Origin: Euborellia annulipes
Taxonomy: Eukaryota > Arthropoda > Insecta > Dermaptera > Anisolabididae
Direction of reading: 5' to 3'
DNA length: 64,000 bases
NCBI GenBank assembly: GCA_023213315.1
Contig: JAKCPI010006257.1
Coordinates: 30,642 to 94,641, forward strand
Shown here: piece after piece, positions 32,066 to 42,260 of the stretch
How positions within the stretch are numbered: the stretch's first letter is position 1
Layout: every line of letters begins with the position of its first letter
The notes under the pieces: model-generated
What the model was told of the DNA's origin: nothing
Database searches by the model: none
Seen by the model: only the letters and a program-made list of their open reading frames with translations
Position numbers and translations under genes: made by a program

Positions 32066-32239
32066 GAGATATGCTCTGTGGCATCTCCTCTTGAAGCATT
32101 AAATATTGGCGGATTTTTTTACTTAAATTTTGGGGCTTAAATGGAAGTGTCCTAAATTCACTAGATGTGATACAGCTGGGATTCGTAGATTAGGACGATA
32201 AGGAGAAAAAAACCAGCTTCCTATTTCTCTCTCATCACT

Positions 32240-32425
32240 TCAATTTAGTTGCAAATATTTCGACCATCTTCAGTGGATATATGAATCTTTTGAGGGAGGC
32301 ATGGGCATGGACTTCGTGTCTGGACGATCTACGCCAGCGAGTACATGATCTGATCGTCCAGACACTCAATTATTTTATAATTTTGACAATCCTCTGAGGA
32401 TGGCAGAAATATTTGCAAATAGTTT
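32240..32425. repeat. Fold-back with variant hammerhead-like cores
   Basis: Minus CTGAAGA (32283-32277) with GGTCGAAATATTTGC, and plus CTGAGGA (32394-32400) with TGGCAGAAATATTTGC, form an outward-facing pair. Between them TGTCTGGACGAT (32318-32329) and ATCGTCCAGACA (32353-32364) make a perfect 12-bp hairpin. Here GAAACGTC is replaced by GAAATATTT. Confidence 0.6.
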
Positions 32426-32865
32426 CCCTTGTTCCTATCTGCCCATAAAACGAAATGTTTTTGCAGATTGTGTTCCAGTGCTTTGAGCAATGGCCCCTGA
32501 CAAAAACATTGCACTGATCAGGCGACGAGGTCCAGAATTCTTGGCATCGGTCTTCCAAGTTTGTTCTATTGTAGAACAATTTCTATTGAACCAATTCTTC
32601 CCCATTCTGTCTCTCACGAGAGCCTATATAGAGCCTTCTTTGAACAATTCCTGCTCAAATCGACCGACCGACACCCTCTAGTCATCAAGCCTTCACAATC
32701 GCCTCCTGCAAAAACAAAATCAAAGTTTTCTTGATAGGGAGATAGGGGAATCTCCAAAAAGTTGGGTAAGAATGATGAGGAAGAGGGTCAGGATAGAGAA
32801 TTCCATCCTTCTGAGAGGAATTCCTTGAGAACACGCGTCAGGTGAGAGGATTCATTCATCCCAAG

Positions 32866-33014
32866 GGTGCGATTATGTTGGAGCTGCGATAAGCGATAAG
32901 AGCGTCGATAAGAGCATAGCAAAGAAAATAGAAACATTCTTTTGAATAGTTCTTTGATCCCGATTCATTTTCTTTGGCTCTTATCGCTTATCGCAGCTCC
33001 AACATAATCGCACC
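32866..33014. mobile_element. Fold-back element with 37-bp perfect TIRs
   Basis: GGTGCGATTATGTTGGAGCT plus GCGATAAGCGATAAGAG (32866-32902) is exactly complementary to 32978-33014. The 75-bp centre has no ORF. No target-site duplication is evident beside it. Confidence 0.8.
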
Positions 33015-33655
33015 TTAACGCTTCACGTCCAAATTGGGCGCTAATCATAACCGAAGATGGACAGATCTAAAGGATATTTTATTTAGCAGGATCTATTGAT
33101 CGCCCTGAAAGCGAGATGCCACCAGACAAACCAGGGAGAAAGATTCGCCATTTCCTTGTCCTTATTGGTGCTTGTGATGACGTCAATTAATGATGAGCTT
33201 CTAATGCAAATGTTCAAAGAATACAACACAATTGACGCCTTCTATATTCTCTGAAGGGATAATAAATACAATTCCCCCCCCCCCCTTTTATTCTTTTAGA
33301 GACAGACAGACAGACAGACAATGCAATTGTATAAGAATAGAAGAGGATTATGATAATTTCTAGATCAACTACCTACAAGTGAAATTTGATACAGCCTGCG
33401 GGACCGGCATCTCCTCCCTTCATTTATTCCCTTTCAAAAACAAAGATGGAAATTTAACGAATTTATTCTAAGGTTGGAGACACCAAACAAATTGAGAGGC
33501 TTTCTCAAAATTCACAAATCAATACTTTTTTAGTTCCCACCTGATAGCTTTAATCTTAAGTATATGGTGTAAAGTGAAATAATTTTAATCACCGAAAAGG
33601 TAAAACGAAAGATCTGGGGTACAGATGATTTTATTTTACTTTTTGAAATTTAAAA

Positions 33656-33726
33656 TTATTTTACCATACAATGATACTTAAGGCTCTAGATATCATGTGG
33701 GTACTTAATTGTGGCGCTCACTGTAC
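33656..33726 (-). repeat. Family F inverted-repeat element fragment
   Basis: Minus strand TACAGTGAGCGCCACAATTA, AGTACCCAC and CTAGAGCCTT resembles 50217-50281 (CAGTGAGCGCCACAATTAAG, TCCCCACC, CTAGAGCTTT) and the ends of 57518-57731. Confidence 0.45.
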
Positions 33727-33900
33727 CACTTGAGCAAATGTCCAATTATCTGTGAACCAGTGTGTGATAAAAATGACTTCTAAGTGGTTCATATTCACGC
33801 GGCATGCCACCACCAATGAGCCCCTCAAACCTCAAACCTGCATCTAGATTGTTAAAATTAGTTGTTTTTTTTTGTACCTCACACCCCTAAATTGTACCAC

Positions 33901-34158
33901 TTATGTTATAGGCTCCACCAATTCTTTTTCAACTTCTGAAGGTAATCCCTGACATCGGCTCTTTTTTGTATCGTCGTTAGCGAAAATATTCGTCATTAGC
34001 ATCTGCCTCTTAAGTCTTGGATTTGACCCCCTTCGTTTATCCCCATGTCCCCATTTTGCAGCTCTTGGCACTCCATTTAGCATATTACTTCCATCTTGTG
34101 CCATCGATATTGTACAATCATGAAGACACAGAGTGGTACAAATTAGGGTAATCGCCAT
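33901..34158 (-). CDS. Candidate small secreted-type ORF, unconfirmed
   Basis: Minus frame from an ATG at 34158 (context AAAATGG) to TAA at 33901: 85 residues. It starts M-A-I-T-L-I-C-T-T-L-C-L, a weakly hydrophobic leader that could be a signal peptide ending near I-S-M-A-Q. Later it contains dibasic sites (DKRR, LKRQ, TKKS) such as neuropeptide precursors use. Base composition is less AT-rich than the surroundings. Against it: no similarity I recognise, a hydrophobic stretch interrupted by Cys, His and Asp, no splice or promoter evidence, and a non-coding family F fragment 175 bp away. It may equally be chance. Confidence 0.2.
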   Translation of the reverse strand: MAITLICTTLCLHDCTISMAQDGSNMLNGVPRAAKWGHGDKRRGSNPRLKRQMLMTNIFANDDTKKSRCQGLPSEVEKELVEPIT

Positions 34159-34426
34159 TTTGCACAAACAAGAGCTTAACTAGATTAGTATTACAGTTAT
34201 TCATTCAGTTTCAGCACGATTTCACAGCTACATAGTAGGTTACGTAATACCAAACTAAAATATGACTTACATTTATTGGAATCCCTGTATTGCTCTGTAG
34301 ATGAATAACGATTTCTTACAAGAATCACGCAAATTAGACTAAAAATGTAAGCGTCCAATCCCGCCACCTGCTACACCCTCGACTGTGAAGCTTGCCGTAG
34401 GGAAAGAAATAACAGCTCTCAGTGCA

Positions 34427-34505
34427 GTGGCGGATCCAGAGGAGTTTCTCGGAGGGGAGGTAATTACCCCATTTACCCCCCCCCCCACCTTGTATCCGCC
34501 CTTGT
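34427..34505. mobile_element. Short family C MITE
   Basis: GTGGCGGATCCAGAGGAGTT, TCTCGGAGGGGAGGTAATTA, CCCC, then poly-C and CCTTGTATCCGCCCTTG. Only about 80 bp remain, apparently an internal deletion between the G-rich and C-rich tracts. Confidence 0.6.
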
Positions 34506-34544
34506 CTCAGTGTCACTGGTCGCTTAGTTACAAATTAAGCGCAC

Positions 34545-34735
34545 TTTTGGAAACACCAGTAAAGTACTAGTACCCGAATTTTCCCAAACATGAGACCTAG
34601 CACAATTTCATTTTGGGACCTCAAATAGTATATATTTAAAATTTGAAAAAAATCGTTAGAGCCGTTTTCGAGAACTGATATGCATATATATAAACAAGCA
34701 AACAAACGTACATTGCTCGTTTAATATAATAAGAT
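34545..34735 (+). repeat. Family A2 repeat
   Basis: Matches 15480-15655: CAGTAAAGTACTAGTACCCG, AATTTT, GACCTAGCACAATTTCA, TTAGAGCCGTTTTCGAGAAC and AACGTACATTGCTCGTTTAA. Confidence 0.65.
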
Positions 34736-34747
34736 ATATATTAATAT

Positions 34748-34895
34748 ATTGGGGGTACAGGCAATCTTATTTAAGCCATTTGGTATCAAAATGGCTTAAA
34801 TAAAATCATGACTGCCTGGGGGTCGAACCCGCGACTCTTACTTGTTAGTATACAAGGCCAGTACGCTAGCCACTACACCAAGCTCGAGGGCCACT
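34748..34895 (-). repeat. tRNA-derived SINE (long form)
   Basis: Minus strand: GGCCCTCGAGCTTGGTGTAG, TGGCTAGCGTAC, GTCGCGGGTTCGACCCCCAG, then the AAGCCATTTTG/CAAATGGCTT palindrome and TGCCTGTACCCCC. Inserted between family A2 and the family A end at 34896-34975. Confidence 0.75.
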
Positions 34896-34977
34896 TTACT
34901 CTTGTACTTCATAGGAAAGATAAGAGAAAATGGTTTCTCTGGTCACAAAATAGAAATATTTTCCCATCTATTTATAT

Positions 34978-35335
34978 AATTCGTTATTGTCCGTCCGTCT
35001 CTCTGTCTGTCACGCTCTATTTAGGCAACTTTCCGTTAGAATTTTGAAACGAAATTTTATAGACATAAAGAGGACCTTCTAGGGATTACAGGAAAATTAT
35101 TTTCATTCCGAAATTTCTATAACTTTTTGAGTTATTAATTCCTAAAGTTACGATTTCCCCCATAGAGAAATCTTTATGTATTCTTTGCATTTGTGTATTC
35201 TATGAATGTAAATACATTCCTCAGAATCATTGGAAACCTAGTAAAAACACTTTTCTTTTCATAATCAAGAAAAGGCGCTGGCGGGCCCGAGCCAGCTGGG
35301 GGGGGGTGGGGTGAAGCCCCCTGCTAGGCGCCTAG
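34978..35335 (+). repeat. Family B repeat, near-full copy
   Basis: GTCCGTCCGTCTCTCTGTCT, CACGCTCTATTTAGGCAACT, TAACTTTTTGAGTTATTAAT, TGTATTCTTTGCATTTGTGT, GAAAAGGCGCTGGCGGGCCC, GAGCCAGCTGG and TGAAGCCCCCTGCTAGGCGC in the reverse order of 8757-8350. No ORF. Confidence 0.75.
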
Positions 35336-35881
35336 TGTTTATACATTCCATATGTTTTTTTTGAATACATCTAATATACCAACGGGAACTATTATAACAT
35401 AAATATATGTCGACAAGACAGAAAAAAAATGGCTAAAGCGAAGGAAGCGAAAGATGTGCGACTCAGTCACGCCAGGTAATATTTTGTTTATTTGATGTTT
35501 GGAATTTCTTTATTTTTAGCACGTAAATGACAGCAGGGGACAGGAGAGAATAAACATTGTTGCAGAAGAAGCAACAAAAACAAAGAGAGAGAGAGGATTA
35601 GTGCAAAAATTTTAATTTATTATCAACAAATTGAGAGAGAGAGAGCAGTCCCTTTGAATTTGGCAACATCCTCTCTGCTTCCTGTCTAAAGCTAAGAGAC
35701 TAGACAAACAATTCCGTCCGGTCCGGGATCCAAGGAATGTGCTCTTAATTAAGAGGCCAAGGAATTATTTTTATTTTTATTCATCCCCAGAACAGAAAAA
35801 GGGGGGCTGAATGCGGGCATTGCGGCTAGTATGTGAATAATAAGAATTAAGCATTGCAAGTTGTTATAGCTGGCTAAACTG

Positions 35882-36205
35882 ATGTAGAATAAAAAGAGAG
35901 AGCAGCTAAATATTTTCCCTCACCTCTGACGTTTCGGTCCTCTATAGGGCCATCTTCAGAGCATTAGTGCCCGGTGAGAACAGTCACAACATTTCACTCC
36001 AAGGTCCAATGCACACCATAATAAATACGCCCGGGCCCCCCCTAATATATCGTATTGGAAATTATAGCTGTAGTATTGTGCCTAAGAAATATAAAATAGA
36101 CCAACGAGATTGATATACGTAGGTGCTGTCATAGCCCTAATGCTCTGAAGAAGGTCCTAAAGAAGACCGAAACGCCAGGACGAAAATATAATTATCTGCT
36201 CTCCT
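35882..36205. repeat. Fold-back with outward-facing hammerhead-like modules
   Basis: Minus CTGAAGA (35959-35953), hairpin GGCCCTATAGAGGACC, GAAACGTC (35935-35928); plus CTGAAGA (36145-36151), hairpin GGTCCTAAAGAAGACC, GAAACGCC (36169-36176). Proximal flanks (CTAATGCT before both cores) and distal flanks (GAGAGCAGCTAAATATTTTC against AAAATATAATTATCTGCTCT) also mirror each other. Both hairpins are drawable with four or more pairs. Confidence 0.7.
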
Positions 36206-36861
36206 CTTACTACCAAAAGGATTAAAGAGAGAGATTCTTTCTTAATAAACAAAATCTGGTGGTGTGAGTCGCCACCAGCCACATACCTGTCACATAGTTA
36301 AAACAAATTTTTGTTTTTTTTTTAACAAAATTTAATTTCAATTAAAAGATGAAGTCATCATCGTCTCTGTCTGTCCCTTTTTTGTGCCCTTTGTGGCCAA
36401 ATTAACATCAATTACAACTCACTCTTGTGACGTCATGGAGACTCGACCTCCTCTGTCTATTCTATGTCTAGGATAGGAGAGTGTGAGAATTGGGTCACAA
36501 TTTCCTTCAAATTTGTCCTGTCTGCCTGCCTGCCTGCGTTGCGTTGTGTTTTGTTTTGTCTAGGAGTCTCATTAACATCAAACACGTGGACTTGAATTCT
36601 TTTCTTTAATTTCTCTCTCTCTCTCTCTTGTCTCAAATGTCAATTAACAGCAGAGAGAATCCCCCCCCTCCCCCCTCCCCCTTGTATTGGTGAGTTGATC
36701 ACATCCCGTTTATTTATTTGCTGCCGCCCACTCATTGAGTTGCCAAGGAATATGAAAAGTATCCAATGAATATAAAAACAATTACTTTCAAGGAGATAAA
36801 AATGCTGGCAAGCAAAAAATAATACATTAGAAACAAAGTGCAAAGATTTGTTTATTTTTAA

Positions 36862-37044
36862 TTAAACAATTTGTGAATTGCTCTGAGTTGTTGGCTTCAG
36901 AGTCTTGGCTTTTTTACCCTTAGATCGGGCTCCCTTTTCTATCTTGGGCCTGTCCGAACGAGAATGGGAGAAAACTCGCCCATTCAAAATGATTTCGGAA
37001 TAGGCGAGGAGGGAGGCTGGACAATCTGATTGAGTGATTGTCAT
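36862..37044 (-). CDS. Candidate 60-residue basic ORF, unconfirmed
   Basis: Minus ATG at 37044 to TAA at 36862. It reads M-T-I-T-Q-S-D-C-P-A-S-L-L-A-Y-S, then a basic tail with K-G-A-R-S-K-G-K-K-A-K. It is GC-richer than its neighbours, and AATAAA (minus, 36855-36850) follows the stop, so a single-exon gene or processed copy is conceivable. I recognise no family and see no splice sites. The TATAAAATG at the start leaves no 5' UTR if that TATA were a promoter, so the start context is not decisive. Confidence 0.22.
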   Translation of the reverse strand: MTITQSDCPASLLAYSEIILNGRVFSHSRSDRPKIEKGARSKGKKAKTLKPTTQSNSQIV

Positions 37045-37103
37045 TTTATAGTAACTTTTAATGTTTTTATTTTTTGTCTTCAATGTGAAGTATTTTTGTT
37101 ATT

Positions 37104-37437
37104 CTAAAGCCGGCCATTCACGATCGCTCCATCCGTCCAAATGGCGCGATGTCACTCCAAAAACTGACCGTGAGTGGGGAAAAGCAAATGGATGACGTAG
37201 AGTGACAGGATTTCCCATCAGTCCAAAATCCCTCCGTCCATCACTCCAACTGATTGTGAATGGCGAAATTCACGTGGAGAGACAGCAAGCCTTCGCAGCA
37301 GCAACTAATAACCCAGCAGAAAAGTAAATCTGTATCCATATTAATGCAAAATAGGTTATAACACTCGATGAGACACGTTCTGGACGTGGAGTGACGGGGG
37401 CAATTTTTTGAACATAATCACCAATGGCCGGCTTTAG
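37104..37437. mobile_element. MITE with CTAAAGCCGGCCATT terminal repeats
   Basis: Terminal inverted repeats CTAAAGCCGGCCATT (37104-37118) and AATGGCCGGCTTTAG (37423-37437) are exact. The 334-bp interior is GC-richer and has many internal TCCAT/GGAGTGA words, for example CACTCCAAAAACTGACCGTG. No ORF and no clear TSD. Confidence 0.75.
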
Positions 37438-37799
37438 ACATACAGTAGTATTATAGAATGTATAATTATTTTTTCTATAATTGGAAATTTATTTCTGTTG
37501 GGAATCTTATATCACTAAATAAATAAATTAATTAATGATGGCTATCGGGGGACGTTCCACACGCTGAGGTCACCAATCCGATGCTTGACATCAATTTTAA
37601 AGCATAAGCGAGAGAATTTCTTCTTAAAACGAGACGTCAGAGAATATTTGGCTGGCAGGGAAACCATTTTGAATAAAGTCAAAGAGCTTTTGTGGAAAGG
37701 CAGAGGAAAATAGAATTCGGAGCACTTGACGAGTCATAGGTTTATTTGTTGGTGCTCGCCGACCCCGCACCGCGGGATTAAGATGAAGAAAGAAGAGTT

Positions 37800-37895
37800 T
37801 ATTTGTTGATGTGCCTCCGGGAATCGAACCCACGATCTCCAGTCTTGTTCTACTTTCTACCTTTGCACATCCTGATGTGGCCTAGTAGGAGGTTA
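37800..37895 (-). repeat. tRNA-like SINE head
   Basis: Minus strand AACCTCCTACTAGGCCACAT then GGAGATCGTGGGTTCGATTC plus CCGG contains a clear B box. Related B-box heads lie at 40480-40520 (minus), 40625-40695 (plus) and 60390-60475 (plus). Confidence 0.5.
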
Positions 37896-38017
37896 TATTT
37901 ATTTCTCTCACACGCCAGATCCCGCATGCACACACCAACGGCCTGGCCTCAAGGAAATCCTCAACGTGTGTGGCCAAAAAATCCTGATTGAAATTCAATA
38001 ATATTTTCCTTCTCGAA

Positions 38018-38088
38018 TAGACTGTGTGCATGTGAGTGTGTGAATGGGAAAAAAAGTGTGAGTGTTTTTTTGTTTTTATAAGAATAAA
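38018..38088 (+). repeat. SINE AC-rich end fragment
   Basis: ACTGTGTGCATGTGAGTGTG, TGAATGG and GTGTGAGTGTTTTTTTG are the reverse complement of the distal end of the long SINE (as at 4255-4320). Confidence 0.5.
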
Positions 38089-38217
38089 AGTCTCACTTAA
38101 AAAAAAATAATTATTAATAATTAAAGAGGAGTTAATCATTTTGTGTTTTGTGTTGAGGTATTTAATAAAAAAAAAATAAAAATGAGGGTTAACGAGATAA
38201 GCAATCAGATTAGATGC

Positions 38218-38222
<5 letters not shown>

Positions 38223-38258
<36 letters not shown>

Positions 38259-38334
38259 GGGTGATAAAAACACTCTCTCTCCCTCTCTCTCTCTCTCTCT
38301 TATCTTTTGGACCCAATCTCTCTCTCTCTCTCTC
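38223..38334. repeat. GT and CT microsatellites
   Basis: About 16 GT units (38223-38254) followed by CT repeats (38274-38300 and 38319-38334). The long frames here (37882-38461) are produced by these repeats. Confidence 0.9.
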
Positions 38335-38574
38335 TGTGTATCCTTTCAAGGGAATAAATGATTGGTCCTATCAGATCCCATCTCCTCCTCCTCTTCTAGT
38401 TGCTTTGTCCTCCCCTCCCCCTCCCTCCCCTCCTTTAACCATCTGCCCTCTTAAACTATAACATGAAATGTTCACACATAATAATAGACACCCCCTCCCT
38501 CCTCCCCCTCCCCCCTACCCCTTGTCTAATAGACAACCAAGTTGCAAAACTTTCTTTCTACTTTCTCTTACCAC

Positions 38575-38905
38575 TATACGTATATGTTAATATATAGTTG
38601 GATTCATGTCAAAAATTTGATGTCGATATTTTGATGGATATACACGTTTTGAGGTCCCCTGAATCCAAAATCGCGACATGTTCTGTCTGTGAACAAAATA
38701 TCTCAAGAACGAAAAGAGCTAGGAGGTTGAAATTTTATATTTGTTGGCACCCCCATGGGACGTGACACGGAGCTTTTGAACAAAATCGATCAAAGAGTAC
38801 TAGTACTTCACTGATGCACTTTTTCTTAGTTTTTTTTTTTTTTTTTTTTCAATTTTCTCAAAATTTGCTCCAACGATTTTGTTTAAAATTCATAAATCAA
38901 CTATT
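38575..38905 (-). repeat. Family A repeat
   Basis: Reverse-oriented: GATGTCGATATTTTGATGGA, ACACGTTTTGAGGTCCCCTG, AAATATCTCAAGAACGAAAA, GACGTGACACGGAGCTTTTG, AGAGTACTAGTACTTCACTG and TTTTCTCAAAATTTGCTCCA. It is interrupted at its far end by the fold-back element that follows. Confidence 0.8.
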
Positions 38906-38910
38906 TATTA

Positions 38911-39288
38911 GATAATCAAATAGGAAGAATAAATGAGCAAGCAGCTAATTATATTTCAATTTATTAATAAACCAGGGCCGACGTCTCGGTCACATATGGG
39001 AGCATCCTCAAGACCAGATTAATGTCTGAAAATATATATAATCCTTGCCAAGTTTTATGGACATATCACTTGTCCATGTTATGATAATAATATAATGTGA
39101 GGCATTATCATGATTAAGCCCTTACGATTATGTATGCCCAATATAACTTAACGAGGGTTATATGTATTTCCAGACATTAACCTGGCCCTGAGGATGGTCC
39201 CACATGTGACCAAAACGTCGGCCCTGGTTTGTTAATAAACTGCAATCTATCTAGCTGCTTGCTCATTCATTCTACCTAATTGATTATC
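38911..39288. repeat. Fold-back element with outward-facing hammerhead-like modules
   Basis: Arms 38911-39028 and 39171-39288 (118 bp each) are diverged reverse complements, sharing GATAATCAA, GAATGAGCAAGCAGCTA-type text and AATAAACCAGGGCCGACG. Right arm, plus: CTGAGGA (39188-39194), TGGTCCCACATGTGACC, AAAACGTC. Stem I forms between AACCTGGCC and GGCCCTGGTT around a small internal loop. The left arm has TTGAGGA and GAGACGTC. Each arm carries one or two core changes. It sits at the end of a family A copy. Confidence 0.82.
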
Positions 39289-39475
39289 AACACTCAGCTA
39301 TATTCCTCCTTCAAATATTTATTAGATGATCTTTAAAAAGTATATCAGTGAAATTTTTCGTGAAAATTTTCTTTATTGATGTGGAAGCATTCGAAGCTCA
39401 GCACCATCTACGAGATGCATGGTCAAGTTTGAAACTACGGTCCTATGGGAAACTAAATGCATCTCGACCAAAAAA

Positions 39476-39560
39476 ATCTGGGGTGAGTAGAACAGTGTAC
39501 AACTTTCTCTTACTGGAGGGTAATAGAAAGTTATGTGCTGTGCGCCAGTCACACCAGATT
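39476..39560. mobile_element. Hairpin MITE family D
   Basis: AATCTGGGGTGAGTAGAACA then ACAACTTTCTC, and AGAAAGTTATGTGCTGTGCG then CCAGTCACACCAGATT. A diverged copy with a shorter left arm. Confidence 0.7.
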
Positions 39561-39642
39561 TTTATTAAAGAAGGCTTCAATTAAATATTTTCGAGATTTA
39601 TCAGATATTGGTATTCAAACATCTCGACATTATCAATTGATA

Positions 39643-40379
39643 ATTGGAGGTTTACTTCTTTTTAAATCCGTACGATGGAGTTCACGGTAATTAAAACAAA
39701 GTATTTTACTTTATTATGCAGGAATTTTATTGCCAGACAACTGTGTGTGCACATTCTCACAGTTTCGGTCCTAAAAGGACATATCAGGCCTGAAACATAC
39801 AAATTGTTTTCTTAACCTTATCAACACTGCCAATCTTTCATATGATTACATATTCATTTTCTTTCATAATACAATGAATGAACATCACAATTAATTTTTC
39901 CAAAAAAATTGTCATTAAAATCCAGTACATACCATGTATTCCTTTGTCTCTTCCCGACTCTGTCCTGTGTCGGGATTCTAAAAACAAATTAAAGTATTCT
40001 CCCACTCCATATATATAATTCATGGCATTTCACCCCCTTAGGGGAAATATATATTTAAATAAGAGACAAGGAATACATGGTATGTACTGGTTTTTAATGA
40101 CAATTTTTTTGGAAAAATCATAATTGTGATGTTCGTTCATTGTATTGTGAAGAGAATGAATATGTAATCATATGAAAGATTGGCCCGGTGTTGCATAAAG
40201 GTTAAGAAAACAATTTGTATGTTTCAGGCCTGATGATGGTCCTTTTAGGACCGAAACTGTGAGAATGTGCACACAACAGTTGTCTGGCAATAAATTCCTG
40301 CATAATAAAGTAAAATACTTTGTTTTAATTACCGTGAACTCCATCGTACGGATTTAAAAAGAAGTAAACCTCCAATTAT
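39643..40379. mobile_element. 737-bp palindromic element with hammerhead-like modules
   Basis: Arms 39643-39952 and 40061-40379 are reverse complements over more than 300 bp with few differences, around a 108-bp loop. An 11-bp word ATCAATTGATA lies at both ends and may be a target-site duplication. The right arm, plus, has CTGATGA (40230-40236), a perfect hairpin GGTCCTTTTAGGACC and GAAAC, but then TGTGAG instead of GTC. In the left arm three bases of the CTGATGATGG region are lost. No ORF above 61 codons. Confidence 0.85.
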
Positions 40380-40479
40380 ATCAATTGATAATTTTCTCTT
40401 TCGTCTCCTTCTAAATCTCGACATTAGCTGAGTTTTAGAGATGTATATCTACCAAAGCTGTGAGTGTTATTTATGGCCC

Positions 40480-40700
40480 GCCCCCGGGAATGGAACCCAG
40501 GATCTCCAGCTTTTCCAGGGCTTTGCTGCCAGATGTCTGTCCCTCTACTAGTTGAAAAAGCGGCGCACACACTTTTATTTTTCACTTTGTTAGCAACTTA
40601 CAAGGCTAACTGCATTAAGGGGAAGTGAGTGATTGGTCTAGGTCGAGGGTCTGGTAAGGCTGGAGATCTTGGGTTCGATTCCCAGGGGCCATAAAGAACA
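40480..40700. repeat. Two tRNA-like SINE heads in opposite orientation
   Basis: Minus GGAGATCCTGGGTTCCATTC plus CCGGG (40488-40512) and plus GGAGATCTTGGGTTCGATTC plus CCAGG (40663-40687). A-box regions are poor. Confidence 0.5.
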
Positions 40701-41865
40701 CGCACAGCTTGTTTTTCTCTCTCTCATTCACCCCCACACCCCCCCCCACTCTCCTCCCCTCCTCCTTTCCTTTGACTCTTTACATTTTAAACTTTAAACT
40801 TTATATATTTTTATTTATATGGTTAGTCTTTTTTTTTTCATTTTTTTCCTATTCCATTTAATAAAATCAAAGCATTGCATTGGTCCGCCCCCGCCCTGGG
40901 TCGTATCCTTTGGCACAGCTTGGTTAGAAGGCTTTAAGTTAAGTGCAGACTCCTAGCCTCGTTGCTGAGGGAATTGTTTCTTTGGGAAATATGGAAAAGA
41001 ACAAATAAAGCCCCCTTGAGAGAGGCCTGTGAATTGACAGGGGGTGTTGTTGTTGTTGTTGTTGTTGCTGCTACCTGTGTTTCAATTAAATGAGATCTAA
41101 TCGTCAGCTAATAAAATAAAGAAAGACAGAATCGTTTTATGGCGCCATTCATCTATTCAGACTCCATTCATCGGACTCTTTGAGTTTATAAATCCACAAC
41201 AACAACAACAAATGTTTATTTTTTAGAATGGATGCAGAATCTAAGGGGCTACGGGACCGAAGGTGTTACGCATGTTTTTCCCGATAAGATGGCGTTGTGT
41301 GTCATTAAAAGTATGCCCAAAAAATCAAGTATTTCGAAAATTTGCCAAGAGATGTCAGAATGGTAGCTAATAATATTTAATGCATTTGGTTGATTTCCAT
41401 TGATTTTTTAACAATAAATACTTTATAAATGTTATTATATATTATGTATCTTTTATAAAAGCATAAAAATATATAAATATAGGCCAGATATAGGCAAATT
41501 CTATATCGGCTGTTAGATTAGCCTGCCATCTTTTGCAAGAGTGCTGAACTAATTTGACAGATAAATTTTAAATAAATCATCCAATTTTATTTTAACAATT
41601 TCTTAATTAATATGTGATTAATAATAACAATAAATTCATTTTTAAATTTAAAAAAAATTAAAGATTATTGGGACAGATTGTTTTTTTTTGTATTTGCTTG
41701 ATAACAAACAAATTAATTACGATAATTTTTTAATAAGTCATTAAACAAATTATAGCTCGATGTCCCAATAATCTCTTATGAATTTAACTCATTTAAAAAT
41801 TAAATAATCCTTATAAAAATTTTTTTCCCGAATATTATGAATTTAACTATGGCGATTGCATACAA
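40700..41865. other. Non-coding AT-rich region
   Basis: No gene recognised. C-rich tract near 40732-40772, (TTG)n at 41043-41066, an AAGATGGCG word at 41286-41296. Confidence 0.5.
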
Positions 41866-42260
41866 CTTTGGTGTGACCTGGTCGAGTACTCTCGAAGTTG
41901 TGTTCTGTGCTTGTCACGCCAAACTTTTTGTGTCGACAAATATTTAGTTTCCGCCATATTTAGATTTTAGTGTCAATTATAAACATGGGACAATATTTAT
42001 ATTTTGTATGAAATATAAGAGCAAAGTGTGCTTCAAATAAGCTTGGGAGAAAAATGAGAATATGCATTTTAAAGAGCATCTAAAAAATCATTTATTTTTG
42101 AATTTTAATCAAAAACTTCAAAGCCAATTTTGAGGAAATCGCAAAGAACTGAAAAAGTACATCAGCAAAGTACTAGTACTCATTGTTCAAAAGCTTCTTG
42201 TCACGTCCCAGGGGGGTGCCTGGCTTAAATATAAAATTTCAATCTCGTAGATATTTGAAC
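41866..42260 (+). repeat. Family D hairpin fragment plus family A repeat
   Basis: 41866-41934: TTTGGTGTGACCTGGTCGAG and CGAAGTTGTGTTCTGTGCTT plus GTCACGCC. 41935-42260: family A, with GAGAATATGCATTTTAAAGA, AAAGTACTAGTACTC and GTCACGTCCCAGGGGGGTGC. The D-then-A order repeats that at 31478 and 59275, so the hairpin may be part of family A. Confidence 0.7.

Noticed and set aside
32329..32681. Several overlapping 60-69-codon ORFs
   Set aside because: Multiple frames open at once, partly inside a fold-back; no motif of reverse transcriptase or transposase found.
37882..38461. 155-, 79- and 72-codon ORFs
   Set aside because: Generated by GT and CT microsatellites.
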